From Zobellia uliginosa (GTDB taxonomy: Bacteria; Bacteroidota; Bacteroidia; Flavobacteriales; Flavobacteriaceae), in assembly GCF_018860745.1 (NCBI RefSeq), contig NZ_JAHKPY010000003.1, forward strand, positions 632,062 through 696,061: a DNA stretch of 64,000 bases, in the 5' to 3' direction. The notes beneath the pieces were generated by a model, which saw only the letters and a list, made by a program, of their open reading frames with translations, was not told the DNA's origin and made no database searches. This document shows, in pieces, positions 26,686-36,338 of this stretch (its first letter is position 1; every line of letters begins with the position of its first letter). Both the position numbers and the translations under genes were made by a program.

Positions 26686-28227
26686 CTATTTTGGCGATAA
26701 AACTATGAAAGGAATAATCATTTCTTCAAGAGATACCCCACCATGTTGGTAGGTATTCCTGTAATAGCTAACATAGTGATTGTAATTGTTGGGATAGGCA
26801 AAAAACAAGTCATTTTTAGCAAATATAAATGAGCTACTCATATTTATACGTGGTAAATGAATATGTGCAGGGTCTTTGGCGGCTAGAACATCTTTGTCTT
26901 CGTAAGTAAGGCTTCTGCCGGTTTTATAACGCAGGTTGAGGCTGGTTTCTTTATCGCCAATGACCTTGGAGGGTTGTTTTACGTTGATTGTGCCATGGTC
27001 TGTGGTGATAATCAGTTTCATTCCCATTTGTTGTGCCTGCTGAATTATCTCTAATAAAGGAGAGTTCTTGAACCAACTCTGGGTTAATGATCGATAGGCT
27101 TTGTCGTTACTTGCTAGTTCTTTAATGACTTCCATTTCTGTTTTTGAGTGTGAAATCATGTCTACAAAGTTGTAAACGAGTACCGTAAGATCATTATCTT
27201 TTTGCGACTTAAAATTTTGTGAAAGATTTTTGCCTTGTTTTAGGGTGCTTATTTTATGGTACTCCCATTTAATGTTCAGGGCTAATCGTTTAATTTGCTC
27301 TCTTAGAAAGTCGGCTTCATGAAGGTTTTTGCCTCCTTCATCAGTGTCATTTTTCCACCACTGTGGATATTTCCTTTCCATGGCCATTGGGGTGAGTCCA
27401 GAAAATATTGCATTACGGGCATACTGTGTGGCTGTTGGTAAAATACTAAAATAAGATTCCTCCTTGTTTTTTTTGTAAAAAGAACTTACCGAATCTTCAA
27501 ACGCATACCATTGATCGTATCTTAAGTTGTCAATAACCAGAAGTAGTGTAGGGCCGTCCTTCAACTCTGGTTTTACTAATTCTTTGAATAAGGTATGTGA
27601 AAGTACAGGCCCGTTGCCTTCAAACCAGCTTTCGTAATTTCGTTCTACGAATTTTCCAAAATGGTTATTAGCTTCGGCTTTTTGAGACTCCAGAATTTCA
27701 AACATACTACTATCTTCAATATCTTCTAAGCGTAGTTCCCAATATATAAGACGCTTATAAAGATCAACCCATTCTTCAACTGTGTTTACCATGGATAGGT
27801 CCATGGCAATTTTTCTAAATTCTTGTTGATAGTTGGATGTGGTTTTTTCTGAAACTAAACGTGAATGATCTAAGTTCTTTTTTAGGGATAGAAGAATTTG
27901 GTTAGGATTAACAGGTTTAATTAGGTAATCTGCTATTTTAGAGCCAATAGCTTCCTCCATTATAAATTCTTCTTCACTTTTGGTAATCATAACTACAGGA
28001 ATTGATGAATCTAACACTTTAATTTCGGCTAAAGTTTCCAAACCTGATATACCGGGCATGTTTTCATCTAAAAAAATTATATCAACCCTGGATTTTTGCA
28101 GCTCTTCTATGGCTTCTTGTCCACTTTGGCAGGTGATGACATCGTATCCCTTTCCTTGTAAAAATATAATATGTGGTTTGAGTAGGTCAATTTCGTCATC
28201 TACCCATAAAATACTGATTTTGCTCAT
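26686..28227 (-). CDS. porX: PorX: response regulator with PglZ domain, type IX secretion regulator
   Basis: PorX acts with the kinase PorY and an ECF sigma factor to control type IX secretion genes in Porphyromonas. Residues 1-120 form a receiver domain with acidic D10-D11, phospho-acceptor D54 (IIFLDENMPG), T82 and K104. A helical linker follows. The PglZ/alkaline-phosphatase-like domain spans about residues 200-513 (LLVIDNLRYDQW, ATQYARNAIFSGLTP, LIITTDHGTINV). Metal ligands are likely in DNLRYD and TTDHG. Length 513 is normal. The gene implies that the organism has gliding or type IX secretion machinery. Confidence 0.93.
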   Translation of the reverse strand: MSKISILWVDDEIDLLKPHIIFLQGKGYDVITCQSGQEAIEELQKSRVDIIFLDENMPGISGLETLAEIKVLDSSIPVVMITKSEEEFIMEEAIGSKIADYLIKPVNPNQILLSLKKNLDHSRLVSEKTTSNYQQEFRKIAMDLSMVNTVEEWVDLYKRLIYWELRLEDIEDSSMFEILESQKAEANNHFGKFVERNYESWFEGNGPVLSHTLFKELVKPELKDGPTLLLVIDNLRYDQWYAFEDSVSSFYKKNKEESYFSILPTATQYARNAIFSGLTPMAMERKYPQWWKNDTDEGGKNLHEADFLREQIKRLALNIKWEYHKISTLKQGKNLSQNFKSQKDNDLTVLVYNFVDMISHSKTEMEVIKELASNDKAYRSLTQSWFKNSPLLEIIQQAQQMGMKLIITTDHGTINVKQPSKVIGDKETSLNLRYKTGRSLTYEDKDVLAAKDPAHIHLPRINMSSSFIFAKNDLFFAYPNNYNHYVSYYRNTYQHGGVSLEEMIIPFIVLSPK

Positions 28228-28371
28228 GTAAAAATTGTGTTACCTCAATTTGAAAACGGTAAAGATGGTCTTTACAAAAAAAGTGGACTATCAAAAAATC
28301 AATTTACCGCGTCTATTACTTTGTCTTTTGCCTAACTTTACCATCGTGAACATTGCAAAGCAACCCTCATT

Positions 28372-29601
28372 TTGATAAACTCTAGGAAACTTAAAATCTT
28401 TAATGATCCAATTTACGGATTTATTACTATTCCCAACGGACTAATATTTGACTTGATCGGTCATCCCTATTTTCAGAGATTGCGAAGAATATCTCAAATG
28501 GGCTTGTCTTATTTGGTATATCCGGGGGCTCATCATACCCGTTTTCATCATGCTTTGGGGTCCATGCATTTAATGCAGAAAGCGCTGCAGGTATTGAAGT
28601 ACAAGGGTGTTGAGATTAACAAGAAAGAGGAAGAGGGGCTCTATATTGCTATACTTTTACATGATATTGGCCACGGTCCATTCTCTCATGCTATGGAACA
28701 TAGTATTGTAGAAAGCACGGATCACGAATACATTTCCCTACAGTTTATGCAGGCTTTAAATGAAATTTTTAAGGGAAAATTAACGCTTGCTATATCAATT
28801 TTCAAAGGTCAATATGAAAAACGATTCTTAAATCAGTTAGTCTCTAGTCAACTAGATATGGACCGTTTGGATTATCTTAAAAGGGATAGTTTCTATACAG
28901 GCGTAGCTGAAGGGAATATAAATTCAGAACGTTTAATTACCATGCTAAATGTGGTTGACGGTAACCTAGTGGTGGAAGAAAAAGGAATTTATTCCGTAGA
29001 AAAATTCTTGATGGCTCGCAGATTCATGTATTGGCAGGTGTACTTGCATAAGACAGGCATTGTAGCTGAACAATTATTGATACGTATTCTTAAGCGTGCT
29101 AAGGAAATCATGCATGAAGGCAAGGTTATTGTTTGTAGTGATGCGCTTAGGTTTTTTATGGAGAACCGGGTAGAAAAGGAAAATTTCGACCAGAAAATTT
29201 TAAACACTTTTTCTAAGTTAGATGATGTAGATGTTTTAGCTGCTATAAAATTGTGGCAAGAACATGATGATTTTGTGTTATCTAACTTGTGTGAAATGCT
29301 TCTTAATCGTCATTTTTTAAAGGTTAAACTAAAAAATAGTTCTATTGATAGGTCGCTTCTTGAAAAACATGCAAAACGGGTAAAGGAAAAATATAAACTA
29401 ACAGATCAGGAAACATCCTATTTTGTTTTTGAAGGAAAGATAGAGAACAAGGCTTATGACCGCCATCATCAGAACATCAATATATTAAGGAAGAATAAAA
29501 AGCTTATAGACGTTGCACGAGCGTCTGATCAGCTAAATTTGAAAGCCCTTTCTAAAACAGTTACAAAATATTATATCTGCTATCCCAAAGATTCTGTTTA
29601 A
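28372..29601 (+). CDS. HD-domain phosphohydrolase, dGTPase/SAMHD1-like
   Basis: HD-superfamily metal hydrolases of this type act on nucleotides. The motifs are [12 protein letters not shown] with early His ligands, H97-D98 in [16 protein letters not shown], and the later Asp in [15 protein letters not shown]. Length 409 fits the Bacteroidota family. No in-frame ATG fits the conserved N-terminus ([14 protein letters not shown]), so the start appears to be TTG at 28372. It is divergent from porX and lies 23 bases upstream of lpxD. The substrate is not known. Confidence 0.88.
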   Translation: MINSRKLKIFNDPIYGFITIPNGLIFDLIGHPYFQRLRRISQMGLSYLVYPGAHHTRFHHALGSMHLMQKALQVLKYKGVEINKKEEEGLYIAILLHDIGHGPFSHAMEHSIVESTDHEYISLQFMQALNEIFKGKLTLAISIFKGQYEKRFLNQLVSSQLDMDRLDYLKRDSFYTGVAEGNINSERLITMLNVVDGNLVVEEKGIYSVEKFLMARRFMYWQVYLHKTGIVAEQLLIRILKRAKEIMHEGKVIVCSDALRFFMENRVEKENFDQKILNTFSKLDDVDVLAAIKLWQEHDDFVLSNLCEMLLNRHFLKVKLKNSSIDRSLLEKHAKRVKEKYKLTDQETSYFVFEGKIENKAYDRHHQNINILRKNKKLIDVARASDQLNLKALSKTVTKYYICYPKDSV

Positions 29602-29611
29602 CTATTTTTCT

Positions 29612-29619
29612 TACTTTTG
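29612..29619 (+). promoter_or_regulatory. Possible -7 box immediately before lpxD
   Basis: TACTTTTG matches TAnnTTTG exactly but ends five bases before the lpxD ATG at 29625. If used, the message would have almost no leader. The gene may instead be read through from the HD gene. Confidence 0.35.
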
Positions 29620-29624
29620 TGCCC

Positions 29625-30674
29625 ATGGTATTTACAGCAGGTCAAATTGCAGGTATTTTAGAAGGTGAACTAGAAGGAAATCCGGAGGTTACCGTTCACA
29701 AATTGGCCAAGATAGAGGAGGGCGAGAAAGGCGCTTTGACTTTTTTGGCCAACCCCAAATATACTTCCCATATTTATTCCACTAAAGCTTCCATTACAAT
29801 AGTTAATAAGGATTTTGTTCCAGAGCATAAGCTTGAGACTATACTAATTAAAGTAGAGGATGCTTATGAGGCTTTTTCAAAAATATTGGAATTCTACAAT
29901 CAGGTTAAGAACAACAAGATAGGTATAGAGGAACCGGTGTTTAAATCGGAATCCGCAACTTATGGTACCGATTTTTATCTGGGAGCCTTTTCTTATTTAG
30001 GTAATAATGTAAAGATCGGTAACAATGTAAAAATACACCCCAATGTATATGTCGGTGATAATGTTTCTATTGCGGATAACGTTACCATTTTTGCTGGTGC
30101 TAAAGTTTATTCGGAAACTATTATCGGCAATAATTGTGTTATTAATAGTGGAGTAGTCATAGGTGCTGATGGATTTGGGTTTAGTCCCGATAAAAATGGA
30201 GAGTACCAAAAAGTACCGCAGACCGGCAACGTTATCCTGGAGGATAATGTAGACGTGGGAGCTGGCACCACTATAGACAGGGCTACTTTGGGTTCTACTA
30301 TTTTACGTAGAGGTGTAAAATTGGATAATCAAATTCAAATTGCGCACAATGTAGAAATTGGAGAACATACTGTAATAGCGGCACAAACCGGAATTGCAGG
30401 TTCAACCAAGATAGGAAGGCGTTGTATGATTGGCGGTCAAGTTGGTATCGTCGGTCACATAACTATTGGAGACAATGTAAAGATACAGGCTCAATCAGGA
30501 ATAGGCCGTAATATAAAGAGTAACGAAGTATTACAGGGGTCTCCAGCCTTAAACTATGGAGATTATAATAAGTCATACGTTTACTTCAAGAATTTACCGA
30601 AGATTTTAAATCGAATTGACGAACTGGAAAAAAACTACAGCGATCAATACAAGAATGAAACAGAGAACCATTAA
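29625..30674 (+). CDS. lpxD: UDP-3-O-(3-hydroxyacyl)glucosamine N-acyltransferase
   Basis: LpxD adds the second acyl chain to UDP-acyl-glucosamine, the third step of lipid A synthesis. Residues 1-100 form the uridine-binding domain ([20 protein letters not shown]). A left-handed beta-helix of hexapeptide repeats follows ([15 protein letters not shown]), with the catalytic-site [20 protein letters not shown] start at ATG 29625 because an in-frame GTG at 29619 lies on the promoter-like box. Length 349 is normal. The stop overlaps the lpxC/fabZ start by 20 bases, so they are coupled. Confidence 0.95.
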   Translation: MVFTAGQIAGILEGELEGNPEVTVHKLAKIEEGEKGALTFLANPKYTSHIYSTKASITIVNKDFVPEHKLETILIKVEDAYEAFSKILEFYNQVKNNKIGIEEPVFKSESATYGTDFYLGAFSYLGNNVKIGNNVKIHPNVYVGDNVSIADNVTIFAGAKVYSETIIGNNCVINSGVVIGADGFGFSPDKNGEYQKVPQTGNVILEDNVDVGAGTTIDRATLGSTILRRGVKLDNQIQIAHNVEIGEHTVIAAQTGIAGSTKIGRRCMIGGQVGIVGHITIGDNVKIQAQSGIGRNIKSNEVLQGSPALNYGDYNKSYVYFKNLPKILNRIDELEKNYSDQYKNETENH

Positions 30675-32040
30675 GAAAGAGGTTATTCTAAAGGGCGTTG
30701 GTCTTCATACCGGTGCCGAGGTAACCATGAAATTTGTTCCCGCACCAGAAAACCACGGGTACGCATTTAAGAGAGTAGACCTAGAAGGAGAACCGATTAT
30801 TGAGGCTGATGCCAAATATGTAATCAATACTCAGAGAGGTACTAATTTAGAAAAGAGAGGAGTTAAAATCCAGACTTCAGAGCATGTTTTGGCTGCTTTT
30901 GTTGGGTTGGAAATAGACAACGTTCTTATAGAACTAGATGCTCCAGAACCTCCGATTATGGACGGTTCTTCTAAATATTTCGTAGAAGCATTAGAAACTG
31001 CTGGCGTCGTTGAACAAGAAGCGGAGCGTGAAGAGTACATTGTAAAGGATGTTATTAGCTATAAGGATGAAGCTACAGGTAGCGAAATAACCGTTATACC
31101 TTCAGACGAGTATCAGGTAACTACAATGGTAGATTTTGGTACCAAAGTTTTGGGAACTCAAAATGCGACTTTGGAACGGGTGTCCGATTTCAAGAATGAA
31201 ATTTCCGAAGCACGTACGTTTAGTTTTCTTCATGAGCTTGAAATGCTTTTGGAAAACGGACTCATTAAAGGAGGGGATCTTAATAATGCCATTGTTTACG
31301 TGGATAAAGAGATTTCAGAAGAAACCATGCAGAAGCTGGAAAAGGCCTTCAACAAAAAGAAGCTAACAGTTAAGCCAAACGGAATTCTAGATAACCTTAC
31401 TTTGCACCAGCCAAATGAGGCCGCCCGTCATAAGTTACTTGACGTAATTGGAGATGTTGCTTTGGCCGGCACACGCATTAGAGGTAAGATAATTGCCAAT
31501 AAGCCAGGTCATTATGTAAACACTCAGTTTGCTAAAAAACTGGCTAATATTATAAAATTAGAGAAACGAAATAAAGTTCCTCAATATGATTTGAACCAAC
31601 CGCCTTTGATGGATATCCATCAAATTATGGATGTATTGCCTCATAGACCTCCGTTTTTGTTGATCGATCGTATTTTAGAATTATCGGATACGCACGTAGT
31701 GGGAATGAAAAACGTAACGATGAATGAGAATTTCTTTGTTGGTCATTTTCCCGGATCACCAGTTATGCCAGGTGTCTTACAAGTTGAGGCGATGGCTCAA
31801 ACAGGAGGTATTCTAGTATTGAGTACGGTTCCTGACCCAGAAAATTACTTGACTTTCTTTATGAAAATGGACAACGTTAAGTTTAAACAGAAAGTACTCC
31901 CAGGCGATACGTTAACATTTCACTGTAGTCTTATAACACCTATAAGAAGAGGTATTTGTCATATGCAAGCTTATGCTTACGCAAATAACAAGTTGGTATG
32001 TGAAGCAGAATTAATGGCGCAAATAGCTAAAAAGAAATAG
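30655..32040 (+). CDS. lpxC/fabZ: Bifunctional LpxC deacetylase / FabZ dehydratase
   Basis: This is the fused protein typical of Bacteroidota. Residues 1-300 are the zinc deacetylase LpxC, which commits UDP-acyl-GlcNAc to lipid [27 protein letters not shown] with a zinc His, and [14 protein letters not shown]. Residues 315-461 are FabZ, which dehydrates 3-hydroxyacyl-ACP: [14 protein letters not shown] with the catalytic His, then [19 protein letters not shown] with Glu. I use ATG 30655; a TTG 13 codons upstream lies deeper inside lpxD. Length 461 is normal. Confidence 0.96.
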   Translation: MKQRTIKKEVILKGVGLHTGAEVTMKFVPAPENHGYAFKRVDLEGEPIIEADAKYVINTQRGTNLEKRGVKIQTSEHVLAAFVGLEIDNVLIELDAPEPPIMDGSSKYFVEALETAGVVEQEAEREEYIVKDVISYKDEATGSEITVIPSDEYQVTTMVDFGTKVLGTQNATLERVSDFKNEISEARTFSFLHELEMLLENGLIKGGDLNNAIVYVDKEISEETMQKLEKAFNKKKLTVKPNGILDNLTLHQPNEAARHKLLDVIGDVALAGTRIRGKIIANKPGHYVNTQFAKKLANIIKLEKRNKVPQYDLNQPPLMDIHQIMDVLPHRPPFLLIDRILELSDTHVVGMKNVTMNENFFVGHFPGSPVMPGVLQVEAMAQTGGILVLSTVPDPENYLTFFMKMDNVKFKQKVLPGDTLTFHCSLITPIRRGICHMQAYAYANNKLVCEAELMAQIAKKK

Positions 32041-32041
32041 A

Positions 32042-32827
32042 ATGAATCAACCCCTTGCCTATATACACCCAGGCGCAAAAATTGCTAAAAATGTTGTGGT
32101 AGAACCTTTTACCACAATTCATAACAACGTAACCATAGGTGATGGCACTTGGATCGGTTCTAACGTAACTATAATGGAAGGTGCTCGTATCGGTAAAAAT
32201 TGTAATATTTTTCCTGGTGCCGTAATTTCAGCTCCGCCCCAGGATCTAAAATATAATGGCGAAGATACTATTGTGACTATCGGTAATAACACTACTATTA
32301 GAGAGTGTGCTACTATTCATAAAGGTACTTCTGATAGAAATAAAACGGTAATTGGAGAGAATTGTTTAATTATGGCATATTGTCATATAGCTCACGATTG
32401 TATTGTAGGGGATAATTGTATCTTTTCAAACAATTCTACACTAGCGGGCCATGTTACCATTGGAGATAACGTTATTCTGGCAGGCTTGGTGGCGGTGCAT
32501 CAATTTGTGTCAGTGGGTCAACATGCCTTTGTTACGGGTGGGTCATTGGTAAGAAAAGATGTACCTCCCTTCGTGAAGGCTGCCCGTGAACCTTTATCCT
32601 ACGTAGGAATCAATTCTGTAGGTTTGCGTAGACGTGGTTTTTCTTCGGAAAAAATCCGTGAAATACAGAATATTTATCGCATTTTATATCAAAAGCACTA
32701 TAACAATTCACAAGCAACTCAAATTATAGAAGCTGAAATGGAAGCCACTCCTGAAAGGGATGAGATTCTTCAATTTATTCGTGATTCCCAACGTGGAATA
32801 ATGAAAGGGTATTTCAGCAATAATTAA
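32042..32827 (+). CDS. lpxA: UDP-N-acetylglucosamine O-acyltransferase
   Basis: LpxA carries out the first acylation of lipid A synthesis. It is a left-handed beta-helix of hexapeptide repeats (VVVEPFTTIHNNVTIGDGTW) with the catalytic His in IMAYCHIAHDCIVGD, and the C-terminal helical cap begins at GLRRRGFSSEKIREI. Length 261 is normal. It starts two bases after lpxC/fabZ and ends the lipid A block. FabZ, LpxA, LpxC and LpxD share the 3-hydroxyacyl-ACP pool, which explains the clustering. Confidence 0.97.
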   Translation: MNQPLAYIHPGAKIAKNVVVEPFTTIHNNVTIGDGTWIGSNVTIMEGARIGKNCNIFPGAVISAPPQDLKYNGEDTIVTIGNNTTIRECATIHKGTSDRNKTVIGENCLIMAYCHIAHDCIVGDNCIFSNNSTLAGHVTIGDNVILAGLVAVHQFVSVGQHAFVTGGSLVRKDVPPFVKAAREPLSYVGINSVGLRRRGFSSEKIREIQNIYRILYQKHYNNSQATQIIEAEMEATPERDEILQFIRDSQRGIMKGYFSNN

Positions 32828-32910
32828 TCATAGATTTTAGAAAGGAAACCAATCTCGATTTTGAGTTGGGTATTCACAAAAAAATCAATCAATAAAATAG
32901 TAGATCACAA

Positions 32911-33474
32911 ATGGCATCAACATCAGATATTAGAAAAGGACTTTGCATTCGTTACAATAATGATATTTACAAAATCATTGAGTTTTTACACGTTAAACCG
33001 GGTAAAGGTCCTGCTTTTGTTCGTACCAAATTAAAAAGTGTTTCCACTGGTAAAGTATTGGATAACACATTTTCTGCAGGACATAAAATTGAAGATGTGC
33101 GCGTTGAAACTCGCTCATATCAGTTTTTATACCCTGAAGGTGAAACTTTTCACTTTATGAACACGGATGATTATAACCAAATCACACTTCAGGAAAGTTC
33201 TCTTGATGCTCCAGGATTATTGAAGGAAGGTGAAGTTGTGAAAATCCTTTTCAATACGGAAGACAGCATGCCATTATCTGTGGAAATGCCTGCTAGTGTT
33301 GTATTAGAGGTTACCTATACAGAGCCTGGAGTAAAAGGTAATACGGCAACTAATGCAACTAAGCCTGCAAAAGTTGAAACAGGAGCAGAAGTAAATGTTC
33401 CTTTGTTCATTAATGAAGGTGATAAAATTAAGGTAGAGACCGAAAAAGGAACCTATATGGAACGTGTTAAGTAG
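32911..33474 (+). CDS. efp: Translation elongation factor P
   Basis: EF-P relieves ribosome stalling at polyproline. The three domains are visible. The KOW-like N-terminus has the tip loop HVKPGKGPAFVRTKLK, whose Lys is the site modified in some bacteria. The OB domain has QFLYPEGETFHFMNTDDY, and the last domain has KVETGAEVNVPLFINEGDKI. Length 187 is normal. It lies 83 bases after lpxA with no strong terminator between. Confidence 0.96.
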   Translation: MASTSDIRKGLCIRYNNDIYKIIEFLHVKPGKGPAFVRTKLKSVSTGKVLDNTFSAGHKIEDVRVETRSYQFLYPEGETFHFMNTDDYNQITLQESSLDAPGLLKEGEVVKILFNTEDSMPLSVEMPASVVLEVTYTEPGVKGNTATNATKPAKVETGAEVNVPLFINEGDKIKVETEKGTYMERVK

Positions 33475-33533
33475 TAGTAACTTATTTAACTGGTTATATA
33501 ATTTTTTAAAGTAATAATTCATATTCTGTTCCA

Positions 33534-34466
33534 TTGAAATTTCCACAACCACAAAATCTAAAAACAATTGCCGGATTAATCAACTGTGATTATGTTGGTG
33601 CAGATGATTTTCAGGTGTTGGGTATGAACGAGATTCATGTGGTACAAAAGGGTGATATTGTTTTTGTAGACCATCCTAAATACTATGATAAAGCACTGGC
33701 TTCAAAAGCAACAATTGTGCTAATTAATAAAAAAGTAGAATGTCCAGAAGGAAAGGCGTTACTGATTTCTGATGATCCTTTTCGCGATTTTAATAAACTT
33801 TCGGTTCATTTTAGACCGTTTGAAAGAGCAGCTAGTGCAGTTGCGATTTCTGCAGAAATAGGGGAGGGATCTGTAATACAGCCTAATGCTTTTATAGGCA
33901 ATAATGTAAAAATCGGGAAGAACTGCCTAATTCATGCAAATGTCTGTTTGTATGATAATTGTATAATTGGAGATAATGTTATCGTTCACTCCGGTTCTGT
34001 TCTAGGTGGAGATGCTTTTTATTATAAAAATCGTCCAGAAGGTTTTGATAAACTCATTTCTTGTGGTCGTGTTGTAATTGAAGACCATGTTGAAATTGGC
34101 GCGCTTTGCACTATAGACAAAGGAGTTACCGGAGATACAACCATTAAGAAAGGAACCAAGTTGGATAATCAAGTACATGTTGGGCATGACACTGTAATAG
34201 GTGAAAAATGCTTGATTGCATCGCAAACCGGTATTGCGGGGTGTGTAATAATAGAAGATGAAGTAACGTTGTGGGGCCAAGTAGGCACCAATAGCGGAAT
34301 TACAATAGGAAAGAAAGCGGTAATCATGGGCCAAACTGGAGTAACTAAGTCCGTTGTGGGCGGTAAGAGTTATTTTGGCACACCCATTGAAGAATCACGT
34401 GAAAAGCTAAAACAATTGGCTTATGTGAAGAAAATTCCATTCATTCTTAAAAAATTAAAAGAATAA
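33534..34466 (+). CDS. LpxD-like N-acyltransferase paralogue
   Basis: This is a second, shorter (310 residues) LpxD-type protein: an N-terminal uridine-binding domain (GMNEIHVVQKGDIVFVDHPK) and a left-handed beta-helix (IGEGSVIQPNAFIGNNVKIG) with VHVGHDTVIGEKCLIASQ matching the LpxD active site. The conserved N-terminus KFPQPQNLKTIAG starts at a TTG (33534); no ATG fits. It shares the hexapeptide fold with lpxD at 29625 but is distinct. It may act on another UDP-sugar or provide chain-length choice, which is inference. It lies between efp and sucD. Confidence 0.85.
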   Translation: MKFPQPQNLKTIAGLINCDYVGADDFQVLGMNEIHVVQKGDIVFVDHPKYYDKALASKATIVLINKKVECPEGKALLISDDPFRDFNKLSVHFRPFERAASAVAISAEIGEGSVIQPNAFIGNNVKIGKNCLIHANVCLYDNCIIGDNVIVHSGSVLGGDAFYYKNRPEGFDKLISCGRVVIEDHVEIGALCTIDKGVTGDTTIKKGTKLDNQVHVGHDTVIGEKCLIASQTGIAGCVIIEDEVTLWGQVGTNSGITIGKKAVIMGQTGVTKSVVGGKSYFGTPIEESREKLKQLAYVKKIPFILKKLKE

Positions 34467-34502
34467 TATGCCGTCTGAGTTCAGATTTCATTTGTAAACC
34501 TA

Positions 34503-34510
34503 TATTTTTG
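34503..34510 (+). promoter_or_regulatory. -7 promoter box for sucD
   Basis: TATTTTTG matches TAnnTTTG exactly, 26 bases before the sucD ATG. Confidence 0.45.
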
Positions 34511-34536
34511 TCACATTAAAATAAACTAGAGAGTAT

Positions 34537-35409
34537 ATGAGCGTTTTAGTCAATAAAGATTCCAAGATAATAGTTCAGGGCTTTACAGGTAGTGAAGGTA
34601 CTTTTCACGCAGAACAAATGATCGAGTACGGAACCAACGTTGTTGGTGGTGTAACACCGGGTAAAGGTGGTCAAGAACATTTGGGAAGACCTGTTTTTAA
34701 TACAGTAGAAGAAGCTGTGGAAAAAGTTGGAGCAGATACTACGATAATTTTCGTACCACCGGCTTTTGCCGCTGATGCTATTATGGAAGCCGCTAGTGCA
34801 GGTATTAAGGTAATTATTACTATTACTGAAGGTATACCTGTTGCCGATATGGTGAAGGCATCAAATTATATTGAACATATGGATTGCCGTTTGGTAGGTC
34901 CTAATTGTCCTGGTGTAATTACTCCAGGAGAGGCTAAAGTAGGTATCATGCCTGGTTTTGTGTTCAAAAAAGGAAACGTTGGTATCGTATCTAAGTCAGG
35001 TACATTAACTTATGAGGCTGCGGACCAAGTAGTACGTCAAGGTTTAGGAATTACAACGGCTATCGGTATTGGTGGTGATCCAATTATAGGTACTACTACA
35101 AAAGAAGCTGTTGAGCTTTTGATTAATGACCCAGAAACGAATTGTGTTGTTATGATCGGTGAAATAGGTGGTCAATTAGAAGCGGATGCTGCTAAATGGT
35201 ACAAAGAAAGTGGAAGTAAGAAACCGATTGTAGGTTTTATTGCGGGTGAAACTGCTCCCGCAGGTAGAACCATGGGCCACGCTGGTGCTATTGTAGGAGG
35301 AAGCGATGATACGGCTCAAGCTAAAAAGAAAATCATGAGAGAACACGGAATACACGTGGTAGATTCTCCAGCAGAGATTGGCTTGAAAGTTAAAGAAGTC
35401 ATGGGTTAA
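34537..35409 (+). CDS. sucD: Succinyl-CoA ligase (ADP-forming) alpha subunit
   Basis: SucD binds CoA and carries the phospho-histidine in the TCA-cycle step between succinyl-CoA and succinate. The CoA-binding domain has [20 protein letters not shown], and [18 protein letters not shown] follows. The ligase domain has [12 protein letters not shown] and the active-site His in [13 protein letters not shown]. Length 290 is normal. The beta subunit gene is not in the window. A terminator follows. Confidence 0.97.
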   Translation: MSVLVNKDSKIIVQGFTGSEGTFHAEQMIEYGTNVVGGVTPGKGGQEHLGRPVFNTVEEAVEKVGADTTIIFVPPAFAADAIMEAASAGIKVIITITEGIPVADMVKASNYIEHMDCRLVGPNCPGVITPGEAKVGIMPGFVFKKGNVGIVSKSGTLTYEAADQVVRQGLGITTAIGIGGDPIIGTTTKEAVELLINDPETNCVVMIGEIGGQLEADAAKWYKESGSKKPIVGFIAGETAPAGRTMGHAGAIVGGSDDTAQAKKKIMREHGIHVVDSPAEIGLKVKEVMG

Positions 35410-35427
35410 TTCCCTTACGGATATATG

Positions 35428-35464
35428 AATCCCGTTTTCGATATTTCGGAAACGGGATTTTTTT
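35428..35464 (+). terminator. Intrinsic terminator after sucD
   Basis: AATCCCGTTTTCG pairs with CGGAAACGGGATT across a 6-base loop with one wobble pair, and is followed by TTTTT. Confidence 0.88.
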
Positions 35465-35488
35465 ATAGCCGTTTTATGAAACAAAACT

Positions 35489-35496
35489 TATATTTG
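35489..35496 (+). promoter_or_regulatory. -7 promoter box for fabG
   Basis: TATATTTG matches TAnnTTTG exactly, 29 bases before the fabG ATG and just after the sucD terminator. Confidence 0.5.
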
Positions 35497-35525
35497 AAGT
35501 AGAACAAAGCAAATCTATTTAGAAC

Positions 35526-36272
35526 ATGAAATTGTTAGAAGGGAAAAACGCGATTATTACAGGGGCCAGTAGAGGAATAGGAACTGGTATCGCAAGAGTT
35601 TTCGCTGAAAACGGAGCTAATGTAGCTTTTACATATAGCTCTAGCGAAGCACCGGCATTAGAACTTGAAAAAGAACTAACGGCGTTAGGCATAAAAGCGA
35701 AGGCTTACAAAAGTAATGCTGCAAGTTTTGAAGCTGCGGAAAAACTGGTTGCCGCTGTTCTTCAAGATTTTGGAGGTATAGATATTCTGATTAACAATGC
35801 GGGTATTACTAAAGATAATTTGCTTATGCGTATGTCAGAGGCTGATTTTGATAGCGTTATAGAAATTAACTTAAAATCTGTTTTCAATATGACCAAAGCG
35901 GTTCAGCGTACCATGTTGAAACAAAGAAAAGGAAGTATTGTAAATATGAGTAGTGTGGTTGGTGTTAAAGGTAATGCAGGACAGACCAACTATGCGGCTT
36001 CTAAAGCGGGTATGATTGGTTTTACTAAATCTGTTGCTTTGGAGCTAGGCTCAAGAAATATTAGATGTAATGCCGTAGCACCAGGTTTTATTGAAACTGA
36101 AATGACCGGTAGATTAGATGAAAAAGTAGTACAAGGTTGGAGAGATGGTATTCCTCTTAAAAGAGGTGGTTCTCCAGAAGATATTGCAAATGTCTGTCTT
36201 TTCTTTGCTTCGGACTTATCTGCCTATGTTACGGGTCAGGTACTGAACGTAGATGGTGGCATGCTTACATAA
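35526..36272 (+). CDS. fabG: 3-Oxoacyl-ACP reductase
   Basis: FabG reduces 3-oxoacyl-ACP with NADPH in fatty acid elongation. It is a short-chain dehydrogenase of 248 residues with the cofactor loop GASRGIGTG, the NNAG motif (ILINNAGITKDN), and the catalytic Ser-Tyr-Lys in VNMSSVVGVKGNAGQTNYAASKAG. The C-terminus IRCNAVAPGFIETEMT and VTGQVLNVDGGML match FabG rather than other SDRs. It has its own promoter box. Confidence 0.95.
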   Translation: MKLLEGKNAIITGASRGIGTGIARVFAENGANVAFTYSSSEAPALELEKELTALGIKAKAYKSNAASFEAAEKLVAAVLQDFGGIDILINNAGITKDNLLMRMSEADFDSVIEINLKSVFNMTKAVQRTMLKQRKGSIVNMSSVVGVKGNAGQTNYAASKAGMIGFTKSVALELGSRNIRCNAVAPGFIETEMTGRLDEKVVQGWRDGIPLKRGGSPEDIANVCLFFASDLSAYVTGQVLNVDGGMLT

Positions 36273-36282
36273 GATATATATT

Positions 36283-36310
36283 CCCGGAAGGTCGTTAATG
36301 CTCTTCCGGG
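36283..36310 (+). other. Hairpin after fabG, no T run
   Basis: CCCGGAAG pairs with CTTCCGGG across a 12-base loop. There is no T run behind it, so it may be an RNA-stability or processing element rather than a terminator. Confidence 0.5.
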
Positions 36311-36338
36311 CAGTATAGCTTCAAAAGAAACTTCCTTA

